NCBI GenBank assembly: GCA_035651955.1
Contig: DASRES010000011.1
Span: 1-44,792, forward strand
From: Acidimicrobiia bacterium
GTDB lineage: Bacteria; Actinomycetota; Acidimicrobiia; IMCC26256; JAMXLJ01
DNA length: 44,792 nt
Direction of reading: 5' to 3'
Shown: positions 17,132-26,433 of the stretch, in pieces
Layout: the number at the start of each line of letters is the position of its first letter
Numbering within the stretch: the first letter of the stretch is position 1
Program-made: the position numbers and the translations under genes
The notes under the pieces: model-generated
Told to the model about the DNA's origin: nothing
Database searches by the model: none
Seen by the model: only the letters and a program-made list of their open reading frames with translations

Positions 17132-18501
17132 CGGTGCGCGGCGCGCATCGTCGAGGCGGACCTGCCCGCGGTCGCCGCGACGATGTCGAACGTCGCGCGC
17201 GTCAGCGCGACGAGCGTCCGCCGGTCGACCTTGTCGATGGTGTCGGCCGGGTCGAACAGGTACCACGGCGCGGCGAGATGGTTGACGAGCGGGACGCCGA
17301 CCTCGTGGAAGAAGCCGCCGTCCGTCGTCGGTCGCGGGCCCAGCGCGGTCGGGGTCATGAGCAGCGACCGGTCCAGATCGTGCGTCCGGATCGCGTCCCA
17401 CACGATCTGCTCGAGCGGCGGGATCTCGCTCGTGAACCACCAGCGCGGGGTGACGGGCATGCCGTCGACGGGCGGCCCGGCGCCGGTCGCGTCGAGGGCG
17501 GCGTGCTCGAGATGGACCTCGAGCACGATGTCGTCGAGCGCGTCACGGTGCTGCGCGATGAACGCGCGCGTTCCCGCGCCATCGGCCATGTGCGCGGCGG
17601 TCGCGACGAAGACGAGCCGGTGCGGCCGCTCGTTCGCCGCCACCGAGGCCCAGGCCTGCGCCTGCGCGCGCACGAGCGCGAGGCCGGTTCCGTCCTCGAC
17701 CGCGGACGCCCACGGCGCGTCGTGATGCGTGCCGACGACGACCCACTCGTCGTCTACACCGGGCAGCTCGCCGACGACGTTGCGCGTCGTCGTCCTGTCG
17801 CGCGTCGCGTCGACGGTGATGCTCGCGAGCGCGTTGTTCGCGGCTGCCTCGTAGACGCGGTCGGCGTCCGCTTCGGCTATGTACACACCCGGGATCGGCC
17901 GCGCGCGACCGTCGTACGGCACGTAGTACCGGCAGTCACCCGGATAGCCTTGCAGCACGCCGACGAACCCGACCGCGCCCGCGTCGATCGCGGGCTGCAT
18001 CGTGTCGTGGATCTCCGGCGCGAAGGGCAGCACGTGCAGACGACCCTCGAAGGTGTCGTTCGGGTCGTACGCCCAACCCCCGGCAGCGGGCGAGCCCGGT
18101 TCGGCGCTGTCGGTCGGGCGCGCGCTGACGGGGAACCGTTCTGGGAACGTCATCATCGTGACGTCGTAGACGGCGATCCGGTCGCGCACGAGCTCGGGCG
18201 TGCCGCGTTCGAGTCGCGCGAGCGGCGCCTCGACGGTTGTCGGCTCGGACAGGGGAACGGCCGAGCACGTCACGGTGGCGGCGTCGTCGCGCGCGTGCAG
18301 GTCGAGTCGCGCGTTCGTGTCGCGCCAGTACGTGCACTCGACCGGCTCGTAGCGCACGTGGTCGAGCCCGAGGTCGACGAACGCGGCGTGGATCCACTCC
18401 TCCGTCCAGCGGTCGGCCTCGTACCCCGGGCGGCGGACACCGCGCGCGACGACGTCCTCGATCCACGAGCACATCTCGCGTTCGGTCGGGAAGCTCGGCA
18501 C
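17128..18501 (-). CDS. M28-family metallopeptidase-like protein
   Basis: About 457 residues. An N-terminal segment with MCSWIEDVV and RPGYEADRWTEEWIHAAF leads to a PA-like inserted domain (about 130-260). The M28 catalytic core follows, with candidate metal ligands in GTHHDAPWASAVEDGTGLAL, EVHLEHAALDATG and VNHLAAPWYLF. No signal peptide is visible, so it is probably cytoplasmic. The start is uncertain: GTG 18501 gives VPSFPTEREM, ATG 18474 is the alternative, and neither has a strong ribosome site. It is divergent from the LLM oxidoreductase with a short 51-bp gap, so promoters overlap. Confidence 0.78.
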   Translation of the reverse strand: MPSFPTEREMCSWIEDVVARGVRRPGYEADRWTEEWIHAAFVDLGLDHVRYEPVECTYWRDTNARLDLHARDDAATVTCSAVPLSEPTTVEAPLARLERGTPELVRDRIAVYDVTMMTFPERFPVSARPTDSAEPGSPAAGGWAYDPNDTFEGRLHVLPFAPEIHDTMQPAIDAGAVGFVGVLQGYPGDCRYYVPYDGRARPIPGVYIAEADADRVYEAAANNALASITVDATRDRTTTRNVVGELPGVDDEWVVVGTHHDAPWASAVEDGTGLALVRAQAQAWASVAANERPHRLVFVATAAHMADGAGTRAFIAQHRDALDDIVLEVHLEHAALDATGAGPPVDGMPVTPRWWFTSEIPPLEQIVWDAIRTHDLDRSLLMTPTALGPRPTTDGGFFHEVGVPLVNHLAAPWYLFDPADTIDKVDRRTLVALTRATFDIVAATAGRSASTMRAAHR

Positions 18502-18552
18502 GCGCGGCCACAGTACCGACGGTGTCGACGGCGCGAAGGCGAGGATGGGGTG

Positions 18553-19428
18553 ATGGACCTCGGTGTGGTGTTCCTGCCCGAGCACCGCTGGAGCGAGGGG
18601 GCTCGGCTGTGGCGGCGCGCGGAGGAGCTCGGCTTCGCGCACGCGTGGACGTACGACCATCTCGCGTGGCGCACGCTGCGCGACGGCCCGTGGTTCGGGA
18701 GCGTCCCGACCCTGACCGCGGCCGCGACGGTGACGCAGCGGATCCGGCTCGGGCCGCTCGTCGCGTCACCGAACTTCCGTCATCCGGTGCCGTTCGCCAA
18801 AGAGCTGATGACGCTCGACGACGTGTCCGGCGGTCGTCTCGTCGTCGGCATCGGGGCCGGCGGGTACGGCTGGGACTCGAGCGTGCTCGGCGAGCAGCCG
18901 CTGTCGCCCGTCGAGCGCGCGGCTCGGTTCGCCGAGTTCGTCGAGCTGACCGACCTCCTGCTCCGGCAGCCCGAGACGACGTACCGCGGCCGCTTCTACG
19001 CGGCCGACGGCGCGACGAACCATCCGGGGTGCGTGCAGCGGCCGCGAGCGCCGTTTGCCGTCGCCGCCACCGGTCGGCGCGGCATGGAGCTCGCGGCGCG
19101 CTTCGGCGACTCCTGGGTCACGACAGGTGACCCGTCGCTCGGCGAGGACGTCGCGCCCGACGACGGCGCACGGGCCGTCGCCCGTCAGATCGAGCGGCTC
19201 GACGAATGTTGCGCGCGCGTCGGCCGTGACCCGTCGACGCTTCGTCGCATGGTCCTCACGGGCCCGCAACTCGATGCCGGCCTCGACTCGGAGGGCGCGT
19301 TCGGTCACGCGCTCGGCTGCTACGCGGCCGTCGGCGTGGACGATCTCGTCGTGCACTGGCCGCGGCCGACCGACCCGTATCGAGGCGACGTCGACACGTT
19401 CGAACGCGTCGTCACGTCCGCGCTGTGA
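18553..19428 (+). CDS. LLM-class flavin-dependent oxidoreductase
   Basis: A 291-residue luciferase-like TIM barrel. It has MDLGVVFLPEHRWSEGARLW, AWTYDHLAWRTLRDGPWF, RIRLGPLVASPNFRHPVP and the characteristic GRLVVGIGAGG, followed by a gated-substrate region and VAATGRRGMELAARFGDSWV. F420-using members of the class are common in actinomycetes, but FMN use cannot be excluded. The ATG at 18553 was chosen because the conserved N-terminus begins there; the frame stays open far upstream, antisense to the peptidase, without coding character. Confidence 0.88.
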   Translation: MDLGVVFLPEHRWSEGARLWRRAEELGFAHAWTYDHLAWRTLRDGPWFGSVPTLTAAATVTQRIRLGPLVASPNFRHPVPFAKELMTLDDVSGGRLVVGIGAGGYGWDSSVLGEQPLSPVERAARFAEFVELTDLLLRQPETTYRGRFYAADGATNHPGCVQRPRAPFAVAATGRRGMELAARFGDSWVTTGDPSLGEDVAPDDGARAVARQIERLDECCARVGRDPSTLRRMVLTGPQLDAGLDSEGAFGHALGCYAAVGVDDLVVHWPRPTDPYRGDVDTFERVVTSAL

Positions 19429-19471
19429 CGCCGCGGTGGCGTCGTCAGCTCGGTGGGGCGAGAATCGGGCG

Positions 19472-19852
19472 ATGGCGTCGTTCGATCTCGGTCGTGCCGT
19501 GGTCGCGCTGCTGCGCGACGGGTCCTCGTCCGTGATCGATCCCGCGCCCGGGCCGCCCGTCCGCGTCGACGGCTACACGGTCGGTGCGCCCGAGCTGACG
19601 GGCAACCCGCCCCATCGCGGCGAGCTCCATCCCGACGGTGACGAGCTGCTGTTCCTCGTATCCGGTCGCGTCGACGTGATCCTCGAACAGGGCGGCGACC
19701 AGCACACCGTCGGCGTCGAACGTGTCCACCCGCTCGGTGCGGGCGAGGCGATCGTCGTGCCGAAGGGGGTGTGGCACCGGATCGAGGTGCGCGAGCCGAG
19801 CCGGCTCGTGCATGTCACACCGGGGCCGGGTGACGGCCACCGCCCGCTGTGA
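19472..19852 (+). CDS. Small cupin protein
   Basis: A 126-residue single-cupin protein. Motif 1 spans PPHRGELHPDGDELLFLVSG (H48, H53, E58) and motif 2 VPKGVWHRIEV (H102), enough for one bound metal. It ends VHVTPGPGDGHRPL. It could be a small dioxygenase or a sensor; substrate not assignable. It is 43 bp after the LLM oxidoreductase, on the same strand, so co-expression is likely. A long GC hairpin covers its stop codon. Confidence 0.8.
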   Translation: MASFDLGRAVVALLRDGSSSVIDPAPGPPVRVDGYTVGAPELTGNPPHRGELHPDGDELLFLVSGRVDVILEQGGDQHTVGVERVHPLGAGEAIVVPKGVWHRIEVREPSRLVHVTPGPGDGHRPL

Positions 19853-19863
19853 CGCGGGCGGTG
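19838..19863. terminator. Bidirectional GC-rich hairpin between convergent genes
   Basis: CACCGCCCGC and GCGGGCGGTG form a perfect 10-bp stem around TGTGAC, across the stop of the cupin gene and 8 bp from the end of the thioesterase gene. No T-tract follows on either strand, as is common in high-GC actinomycetes, so terminator function is likely but not certain. Confidence 0.5.
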
Positions 19864-19870
19864 GGCGGCG

Positions 19871-20767
19871 TCAGTCGACGCGCAGGCGAGCAGGATCGGG
19901 CGCGCCGTCCGGGAAGCTGAAGAACATCGTCTGGGTCGCGAACGCGACGAGACCGCGCTCGGGGTCCCAGATCGAGTTCTGCGCCGACGCGTAGCCGTCG
20001 CTCGCGTGGCGGGCCTCGGTGTGGGTGAGGAGCCACTCCGAGTACGCGTCGCCGAGGATCTGCACGTTGAGATCGACGCTGGGCGAGTAGCCGACGGGCA
20101 TGTCGTCGGCGCGTCCGATCCGTTCGAACACCGCGCCGGGCATCGAGTCGCATACGCTGACGAGCGCGAGCGGGTCGAGACGGCCGTCGGAGAGTCGCGG
20201 CGGCTCGTCGAACCGCCACCAGTACGCGCAGCCGTCGGGATCGGGTGGGTGGTTCTCCCATGCCGGGTGCCCGAACGCGGCGCGGCTCTCGACGTTGTCC
20301 CAGTAGCCGAACCGCATGCCGCGCAGCTCGACGCCGTCCGGAGGCGGGTCGCGCCACGGCCGGGACTCCTCGGGCGGCGGGACGACGGGCATCGTCACGT
20401 TCGTGAACTCGAAGCCGACACGCGTCGTGCCGAACACGGCGGTGACCGTGTGGCCCGCGCGCTCACCGGGCGCGCGGATCGTCGCCGTCGCGTGCGACAT
20501 CGTGCGCCCGCGTCGTAACACCGCGACGTCGACCTCGAGCGACCCGGACGGCACCTGCGCGACGAACACCGTGTTGACGGTGCGCAGCTGCTCGTGCGGC
20601 TGGTCGAGCTCGGCCATCATCGCCCGCAACGCGACGACCGTCGTGATCCCACCCTGCGGGTTGAGCGGCGCGTTCCAGTCGTCGGTGAGCTCCGCGACGT
20701 AGCGGCCGGGGACCGCAGGATCTGCCTTGACTGCGGTGTCGAGCGCGAACTTCGAGTCGTTCCCCAC
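19871..20767 (-). CDS. TesB-like acyl-CoA thioesterase family protein
   Basis: A 298-residue double-hotdog protein. The N-terminal domain has SKFALDTAVKADP, LTDDWNAPLNPQGGITTVVA and VNTVFVAQVPSGSLEVDVAV; the C-terminal domain has WWRFDEPPRL, VGYSPSVDLNVQIL and FATQTMFFSFPDG. It likely hydrolyses acyl-CoA; chain length unknown. GTG 20767 is preferred because GAAGG lies 8 bp upstream and the family N-terminus begins here; GTG 20818 would add 17 residues without a ribosome site. It is convergent with the cupin gene. Confidence 0.8.
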   Translation of the reverse strand: MGNDSKFALDTAVKADPAVPGRYVAELTDDWNAPLNPQGGITTVVALRAMMAELDQPHEQLRTVNTVFVAQVPSGSLEVDVAVLRRGRTMSHATATIRAPGERAGHTVTAVFGTTRVGFEFTNVTMPVVPPPEESRPWRDPPPDGVELRGMRFGYWDNVESRAAFGHPAWENHPPDPDGCAYWWRFDEPPRLSDGRLDPLALVSVCDSMPGAVFERIGRADDMPVGYSPSVDLNVQILGDAYSEWLLTHTEARHASDGYASAQNSIWDPERGLVAFATQTMFFSFPDGAPDPARLRVD

Positions 20768-20897
20768 CGCGCGACCTTCGCACACGAGTCGCACCGGCTG
20801 CGCACGAGATTCATTCACTGATGCGGGACCACGTATGCGGACCGGGCCGATCGGGTAGCCCCCCGTGACGTGCAGTCGGCACCTTGGAGGTGCGGGG

Positions 20898-21314
20898 GTG
20901 GATCGCAGTCAGTTGATCGCGGCGTTGAACGAGGATCTCGAGCTCGAGTTCCGCTCGATCGTGCAGTACGTGTCGCACATCTCGACGGTGAAGGGCGCTG
21001 AGTACCAGTCCGTGCTCGACGAGCTCACCGTCCACGTGCGCCAGGAGCTCGACCATGCGTTGACGCTCGCGCGCCAGGTCGACTTCCTCGGCGCGACACC
21101 GTCGACGAAGGTCCCCGACGTTCCCGTGGAGACCGATCCACGTCGCGCGCTCCGTCAGGATCTCGCGCTCGAAGAGGCGCAGCTCCAGCGCTACCGCGAT
21201 CGGGTCGAGCAGGCCGAAGGGGTCGGGCTCCCCGACGTCGCGAGCGTGCTCGCGCCACTGCTCGAGCAGACCCAGGAGCACGTTCGCGACCTGCGGAGCG
21301 CCCTCGGCGACTGA
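20898..21314 (+). CDS. Ferritin-like diiron protein (bacterioferritin-related)
   Basis: A 138-residue four-helix bundle. Candidate iron ligands are E17 in ELEFRSIVQY, E50 and H53 in RQELDHALTLARQ, E92/E93 in LEEAQLQRYRD, and E123, E127 and H128 in EQTQEHVRDL, the order expected for a ferritin-like diiron site. It is shorter than true bacterioferritin and lacks an evident haem methionine, so mini-ferritin-like storage or an oxidase role are both open. GTG 20898 follows GGAGG by 7 bp; that site sits in a small hairpin (20879-20893). Confidence 0.8.
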   Translation: MDRSQLIAALNEDLELEFRSIVQYVSHISTVKGAEYQSVLDELTVHVRQELDHALTLARQVDFLGATPSTKVPDVPVETDPRRALRQDLALEEAQLQRYRDRVEQAEGVGLPDVASVLAPLLEQTQEHVRDLRSALGD

Positions 21315-21323
21315 CGCAGTTGG

Positions 21324-24300
21324 TCACCCTTGCTGGATGCGTGCTCCGCGAAGGTCGCCGGCCGCGTCGCGGATCGCCTCGGCGCGGCTCGCGAGCGCCG
21401 GCATGTCGAGCTCGCGACACGTCGCGAGACAGGCCTCGAGCAACCGGTCGGCGCGCTCGCGGTCGTCCGGCCGGTCGCGCGCCAGGAGTACGCCGGCCAG
21501 CTCCGCCTGCGTCGTCGCGAGCCACGGGCGCGCGCCCATCCGCTCGTTGCAGGCCAACGCTTCGCGCGCGTGGCGCTCGAAGTCGTCCCAGTCCTCCGAC
21601 GTCGCCGCGAGCAGCATCAGGAAGTGGTGCGCCGAGCCGAGGATGTCGGCCGGTAGCCCGGCCAAGACGACCGCGTCCTCGTAGCGCGACAGCTGGTCGT
21701 ATAGCACGGCCGCTCGCGCGCGATCGCCGACGAGATGGCACACGGTCGCGAGGATCGCGGCGCCCACCATCCAGTTGCCGTCGGGGGGCAGCGCCGCGAA
21801 CTCGTGGACCGCGAGCACCTCGAGCTGCTCGCGCGCGTGCTCGACGTCACCGAGCTCGCGGTACAGGTACGCGAGTCCCGAGCGCCACGCCGGGACCAGC
21901 GGGTACTCCTCCACCATCGCCGCCACGAGCGGCACCAGCTCCTCGAGCCCGCCCCGGAGACGGCGCAGCGCCATCTGCGTCACGCCGTACATCTGCATCG
22001 TGCTCTGGATGCCGACCTGCTGCCCGACCGCGAGTGCCTCGTCGGCGAACCGCTGCGCGTCGTCGAGACGACCGGTGAGCGTCGCCAATGCCGACGCGTG
22101 GACGAGCGCACCCCAACGCAGCTCGGGCTGGCGCAGCGCGTCGGACAGCTCCGTCTCGCGCGCGGAGTGCTCCCTCACGGCGTCGACGTCGCCGATCTCG
22201 GCGAAATCGGTGAGCAGCCACGAGTGCGCGACCACCTCGGCACCGCGGTCGTTCGACGCCTCGGCGACCGCGAGCAGCTCCCGGCCGGCCGCGACCCGCT
22301 GCGGCGCGTTGCCCGGCACAAACATTCCCCAGTGCGCCGCGCTCAGGACGTACGCCAGCGTCGGCACGTCACCGAGCCGTCGTGCCATCGCGATCGCCTC
22401 GTCCGACAGCGCGCGCCGCCGGTCGTCCGCGCCTTCCGCGAAGTAGAGCTCCGCGGCGAGACGCGCGGTGACCATCGCCCGCAGGCCGGAGTCGCCCGGT
22501 GGCAGCAGTGTGAGGGTCTCCTCCATGAGCTGCACGAGGCGCTCGTCGACGAGGCCGGCCTCCGTCCACGCCCGGATCCCGCCACTCGTGATCACCGCGT
22601 CGGCGAAGACGTCCGCGCGGCCGCATTCCCGCGCGAGGGCGATCGCTTCGTCGAGATGCTGACGCGCACGCGCGCGCTCACCCCCGATCCAGACGGCGCG
22701 CCCGATGTCGACCAGAAGCTCCGCGCGCGTTGCGCGGTCCTCGGAGCGTTCGGGGTCGAGGCTCGCCAGCGCGCGCTCGTAGTCGGCTGCGGCCTCCTCG
22801 TACGCGAGGCGGTCGAGCGCGCGCTGCGCCGCGCGCCGGCCGTACTCGAGTGCCTTGGCGGTTTCGCCGAGCGCGGCTGCCTCGGCGAAGTGGTGCGCGA
22901 GCTCGTCGAGATGTGCGTCCGCGTCACGCACCTCGAGTGCCTCCGCGACGCGCCGGTGCAGACGCAGTCGACGCGTCGTCGGGATCTCGTCGTACAGCGT
23001 CGACCGCACGAGCGCGTGCACGAACGCGTACCGACCGAGTCCGCCGACCGCGGTGACGAGGCGCGCCTCCTCCGCCTCCTCGAGCGCGTCGAGCACCGCC
23101 TCTCCGTCCGCAGACGCCGCGGTCGTGAGGATGTCGCGGTCGAACTCGCGTCCGATGACCGCGGCGGCGGCGAGCACGTCGTTCGTCGCAGGGTCGAGTC
23201 GCGCGAGGCGCCGGCCGACGACCTCGCGCACGCCTTCGGGGATCCCGAGGTCGTCCCCCGCGACGCCGCGCGACCACCGACCGTCACGCTCGACGATCGT
23301 GCCCGTCTCCACGAGGTGACGCAGCACTTGGCCCATGAAGAACGGGTTGCCCTCCGTCTCGTCGTGGATGAGGCGGGCCAGGCGCATGCCCTCGCGGTCC
23401 AGCTCGTGGCCCGCGGCCGCGCTGAGGAACGTGACGACCTCGTCGGCGTCGAGACCGTGCAGTGCGAGCCGTTCCACCTCGGGGCTGCGCCGAAGGTCGG
23501 CGAGCATGTCGGCGAGCGGGTGCGTACGGCTCAGGTCGGTGTCGCGGTACGTCGCGAGCAGCAGCAGTGGGCCGGACCACTCCGTGCGCGTCAGATGACG
23601 CAGCATGAGCAAGGTCGGCTTGGCGGCCCAGTGCAGGTCGTCGAGCACGAGCAGCACGGGCGCACCGGATGCGATCCTCGCCAGCCACGACGTGACGGCG
23701 TCGAACAGGCGGTAGCGCTCCGTCTCGGGCTCGGCCCGCAACGCATCCGGGAGATCGGGGACGCGCTCCGCGAGCTGCGGGACGAGGCGCGCGAGATCGC
23801 CGCCGTAGGGCGCGACCTGCGCGGCGAGCTCGTCGTCGGCGACGTGCGCGACGTAGGGGCGCAGCGCCTCGACGAACGGTTGGTACGGCACGCCGAGGTC
23901 CTCGTCGCAGCGGCCGTACAGCACGATCGCGCCCTCGTCGTGCGCGAGCCGGGCGAGCTCTCCGGCGAGACGCGTCTTGCCGACGCCCGGCTCGCCCGAC
24001 ACGAACGCGACGCGACGTGTGCCGGACGCGGCGTCCTTCCACGTGCGGACGAGATGCTCGCGTTCGCTCGTGCGCCCGACGAACGCGACCTGTCCGGCGG
24101 TGAGGAGCGCGCTCGGCAGCGGCGGTCGCGCGTCGCGTTGCTCCTCCCACAGCACCTCCGCGGTCGGCAGCGGCGCGGCGAGACCCTTGAGCGCGATGTC
24201 GCCGCGTGAGACGTACCGGTGATCACCCCGCGTGCCGGCGAGGACGCGGACGACGTCGCTCGCGAGGATCTGGCCCGCGTCCGCCGCGGCGCACAGACGG

Positions 24301-24668
24301 CTTGCCTCGACGACGGGCGTCCCGAAGCAGTCGTCGTCCTCCCAGACGACGTCGCCCGCGCTGATCCCGACTCGGATGCGCAGCGGCTCCGTGCTCCGGC
24401 GCGAGAGGCGCTCGATGGCGCGCTGGATCGAGATCGCGGCGCCGACCGCCTCCACCGCCGCGCCGAAGACGAGCATGAACCCGTCACCGAGCGCCTTGAC
24501 CTCCGTCCCGCGGTGCTGCGCCGTGGCCTGACGCACGAGCCGGTCGTGCTCGCGACGCAGCCGGTCGGCGCGGTCGTCGCCCAGCGCCTGTCGCAACGCG
24601 GTCGACTCGACCACGTCGGTGAACATGACGGTCACCGTCCCGGCGCGGGCGCCGCCAGCATCGCCCAT
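21324..24668 (-). CDS. Class III adenylate cyclase / AAA ATPase / TPR regulator
   Basis: A 1,114-residue multidomain protein. The cyclase domain (about 10-180) has metal aspartates D18 (FTDVVEST) and D62 (ALGDGFMLVF), an adenine-type lysine K58, and VVEASRL, in which the usual transition-state Asn is Val120 while R124 remains. Walker A GEPGVGKT is at 225-232, with LLVLDDLHWAAKP as Walker B. About 500 C-terminal residues form TPR-like repeats. No LuxR HTH is present, so it signals by cyclic nucleotide or protein contacts rather than DNA binding. ATG 24668 gives the normal cyclase N-terminus; the frame upstream has no family similarity. Confidence 0.87.
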   Translation of the reverse strand: MGDAGGARAGTVTVMFTDVVESTALRQALGDDRADRLRREHDRLVRQATAQHRGTEVKALGDGFMLVFGAAVEAVGAAISIQRAIERLSRRSTEPLRIRVGISAGDVVWEDDDCFGTPVVEASRLCAAADAGQILASDVVRVLAGTRGDHRYVSRGDIALKGLAAPLPTAEVLWEEQRDARPPLPSALLTAGQVAFVGRTSEREHLVRTWKDAASGTRRVAFVSGEPGVGKTRLAGELARLAHDEGAIVLYGRCDEDLGVPYQPFVEALRPYVAHVADDELAAQVAPYGGDLARLVPQLAERVPDLPDALRAEPETERYRLFDAVTSWLARIASGAPVLLVLDDLHWAAKPTLLMLRHLTRTEWSGPLLLLATYRDTDLSRTHPLADMLADLRRSPEVERLALHGLDADEVVTFLSAAAGHELDREGMRLARLIHDETEGNPFFMGQVLRHLVETGTIVERDGRWSRGVAGDDLGIPEGVREVVGRRLARLDPATNDVLAAAAVIGREFDRDILTTAASADGEAVLDALEEAEEARLVTAVGGLGRYAFVHALVRSTLYDEIPTTRRLRLHRRVAEALEVRDADAHLDELAHHFAEAAALGETAKALEYGRRAAQRALDRLAYEEAAADYERALASLDPERSEDRATRAELLVDIGRAVWIGGERARARQHLDEAIALARECGRADVFADAVITSGGIRAWTEAGLVDERLVQLMEETLTLLPPGDSGLRAMVTARLAAELYFAEGADDRRRALSDEAIAMARRLGDVPTLAYVLSAAHWGMFVPGNAPQRVAAGRELLAVAEASNDRGAEVVAHSWLLTDFAEIGDVDAVREHSARETELSDALRQPELRWGALVHASALATLTGRLDDAQRFADEALAVGQQVGIQSTMQMYGVTQMALRRLRGGLEELVPLVAAMVEEYPLVPAWRSGLAYLYRELGDVEHAREQLEVLAVHEFAALPPDGNWMVGAAILATVCHLVGDRARAAVLYDQLSRYEDAVVLAGLPADILGSAHHFLMLLAATSEDWDDFERHAREALACNERMGARPWLATTQAELAGVLLARDRPDDRERADRLLEACLATCRELDMPALASRAEAIRDAAGDLRGARIQQG

Positions 24669-24720
24669 GGTGGGCAATCGTACGGAGCCGACGGCACGAG
24701 CGCCGGCGGATTCAGTGCGC

Positions 24721-25255
24721 TCACGAACGTCGCGCGTGCGGGTGGTGATGGGCCGGGGCCGGCGCACCGAGCGGCAGCAACTCGTCGATCCGCCGGTTGA
24801 GCGCCTGCTGGTCGAGCAGGTGGACGTACACGTCGTTCGGGCGGGGCGACACGGTCCGCCAGGACAGCCCGCCCTGCGCGTTGATGACGGCCGCGCCGCC
24901 GCGACCGAGCTCGGTGAACACGCCGGGGAGGTCGCCGACCGCGTACAGGAACGCGGGCGCGTCCCAGTCGCCGTCGCGTGGCGGTCCGCACGCGAACAGC
25001 GCCTCGTACACGATGCGCCTGGGATTGGCCGGTGATGCGGTGGTGCACAGCGTCTCGCCGACCTGGGTCCGGATGCCGTCGAAGCCGTCGACCCAGGCGA
25101 TCGGCCTGGGCCAACCGGCGCCGCCGACAACGGCCCGTGCCGCCGCGAGGTCAAGAGCCTGGTTCGTGAACGGGGGACCGCCGCTCGGGAACAGGCCGTC
25201 CATGATCACGAGACGCTTGACCTTCTTCGCGACGAGGGCACGCCCGTCGAGCGAG
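24721..25255 (-). pseudogene. Nucleoside hydrolase-like gene, 5'-truncated
   Basis: Read leftward, about 178 codons resemble the C-terminal half of inosine/uridine-preferring nucleoside hydrolases: KVKRLVIMDGLFPSGGPP, WDAPAFLYAVGDLPGVFTEL, AAVINAQGGLSWRTVSP and DVYVHLLDQQALNRRIDEL. The N-terminal half with the Asp-rich calcium site is missing; the similarity stops near 25255, where the transposon sequence begins. The frame remains open into the transposon, which adds a spurious leader. Family assignment is moderate because only the less conserved half remains. Confidence 0.6.
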
Positions 25256-26433
25256 CTGCGGGAGGTTGTCCCCGGTCTTGTTGAAGTGAGGTGGCGGTCC
25301 CCCGCCTGAGACCTTGCCGCTGGCAGGGTGTCGGGCGTCCGCCAAGACATCCGAGCAAGGAAGGGGACCACCACCGATGAACAAGAACGTAGCTGCTGTG
25401 CGTCTCGTCGAGCGCGACGACGCGGCCGCGGTCGTCGAACTGCCCGAGGAACTGCGTGTGTCGCTCGCGGCGATCGCCGGTGTGGCCCGTGAGGGCCTGT
25501 TGGCGGTCGGCGCGTCGGTCGGTTTGATGGTGATGCACGAGATGATGAACGCGGAGATGACCGCCAAGGTCGGCGGCCCGAAGCACGCCAAGCTCACGGA
25601 CCGGAACGGCAACTGGCATGGCGACGCCCCGGGTTCGGTCGTGCTGGGTGGACGGCGCGTGCGGGTCGATCGGCCGCGAGGCCGCACGACCGACGGCCAC
25701 GAGATCGAGCTCGACACCTACGCCGAGTTCGCGAACGATGACCTGCTGTCGCAGCTGGTGTCGGAACGGATGCTCGTTGGTGTCGCGACGCGCCGGCACG
25801 CGGCGGTGAACGAACCGGTCGGCGACGATCTCGACACGAATTCGATGTCGACGTCGCGGTGAGCCGCCGGTTCAAGACCGCGACGCAGGCCGGCCTGGAC
25901 GAGTTGATGAGTCGCGATCTCTCTGAGCTGCGGCGCTGCGTGTTGATGCTCGACGGCGTGCACTTCGCCGAACAGTGCTGTGTCGTCGCCCTGGCCATCC
26001 TGGCCGACGGCACCAAGGTGCCGGTCGGCCTGTGGTTGGGCGACACCGAGAACAAGACCGTCGTCACTGCCCTGCTCGCGGACCTCGTCGACCGCGGCCT
26101 GTCCGCCGACGGCGGGCTGCTGGTCGTGATCGACGGTGCGAAGGCGCTCGCCACCGCGGTGCGCAAGGTGTTCGGCGACACCGCGTTGATCCAACGCTGC
26201 ACGCTGCACAAGCGTCGCAACGTCCGAGACCATCTGCCGAAGGATCAGCAGGCGTGGGTCGACCGGAAGCTCGCCGCCGCGTTCACGAACACCGATCCGG
26301 CCGCCGGTGAACGCGCGTGCCGTGAGCTCGCGACCCAGCTCGAGGACCGCTGGCCGGACGCGGCCGCGAGCCTGCGCGAACGCCTCACCGAGATGTTCAC
26401 CGTTCGTCGTCTCGGCGTCACCGGGCGGCTCGA
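25256..26433 (+). mobile_element. Truncated IS256-family element
   Basis: The left flank (about 25256-25377) is noncoding and contains the presumed left end. The transposase follows but loses its C-terminal quarter at about 26433, where MMPL transporter sequence starts. No right terminal repeat remains. The element separates two unrelated gene remnants, indicating a deletion formed next to it. The exact left boundary is uncertain. Confidence 0.7.
25378..26433 (+). pseudogene. IS256-family transposase, frameshifted and 3'-truncated
   Basis: ATG 25378 starts a frame (MNKNVAAVRLVERDD, then GLMVMHEMMNAEMTAKVGGP, GNWHGDAPGSVVL and RVDRPRGRTTDGHEIEL) that ends at 25862. The transposase continues in the next frame from about 25859: SRRFKTATQAGLDELM, CVLMLDGVHFAEQC with a catalytic Asp, VVIDGAKALATAV with the second Asp, and RCTLHKRRNVRDHLPKD. 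The conserved Ser-Ala-Val-Ser-Arg-Arg junction is broken at 25855-25865, so a small deletion caused the shift. The final Glu-bearing segment is absent, so the enzyme should be inactive. Confidence 0.8.

Noticed and set aside
17134-18552. Upstream extension of the LLM oxidoreductase frame
   Set aside because: It is antisense to the M28-like peptidase gene, and the conserved N-terminus starts at 18553.
24669-25154. Upstream extension of the cyclase frame
   Set aside because: It overlaps the nucleoside hydrolase remnant in another frame and has only low-complexity sequence.
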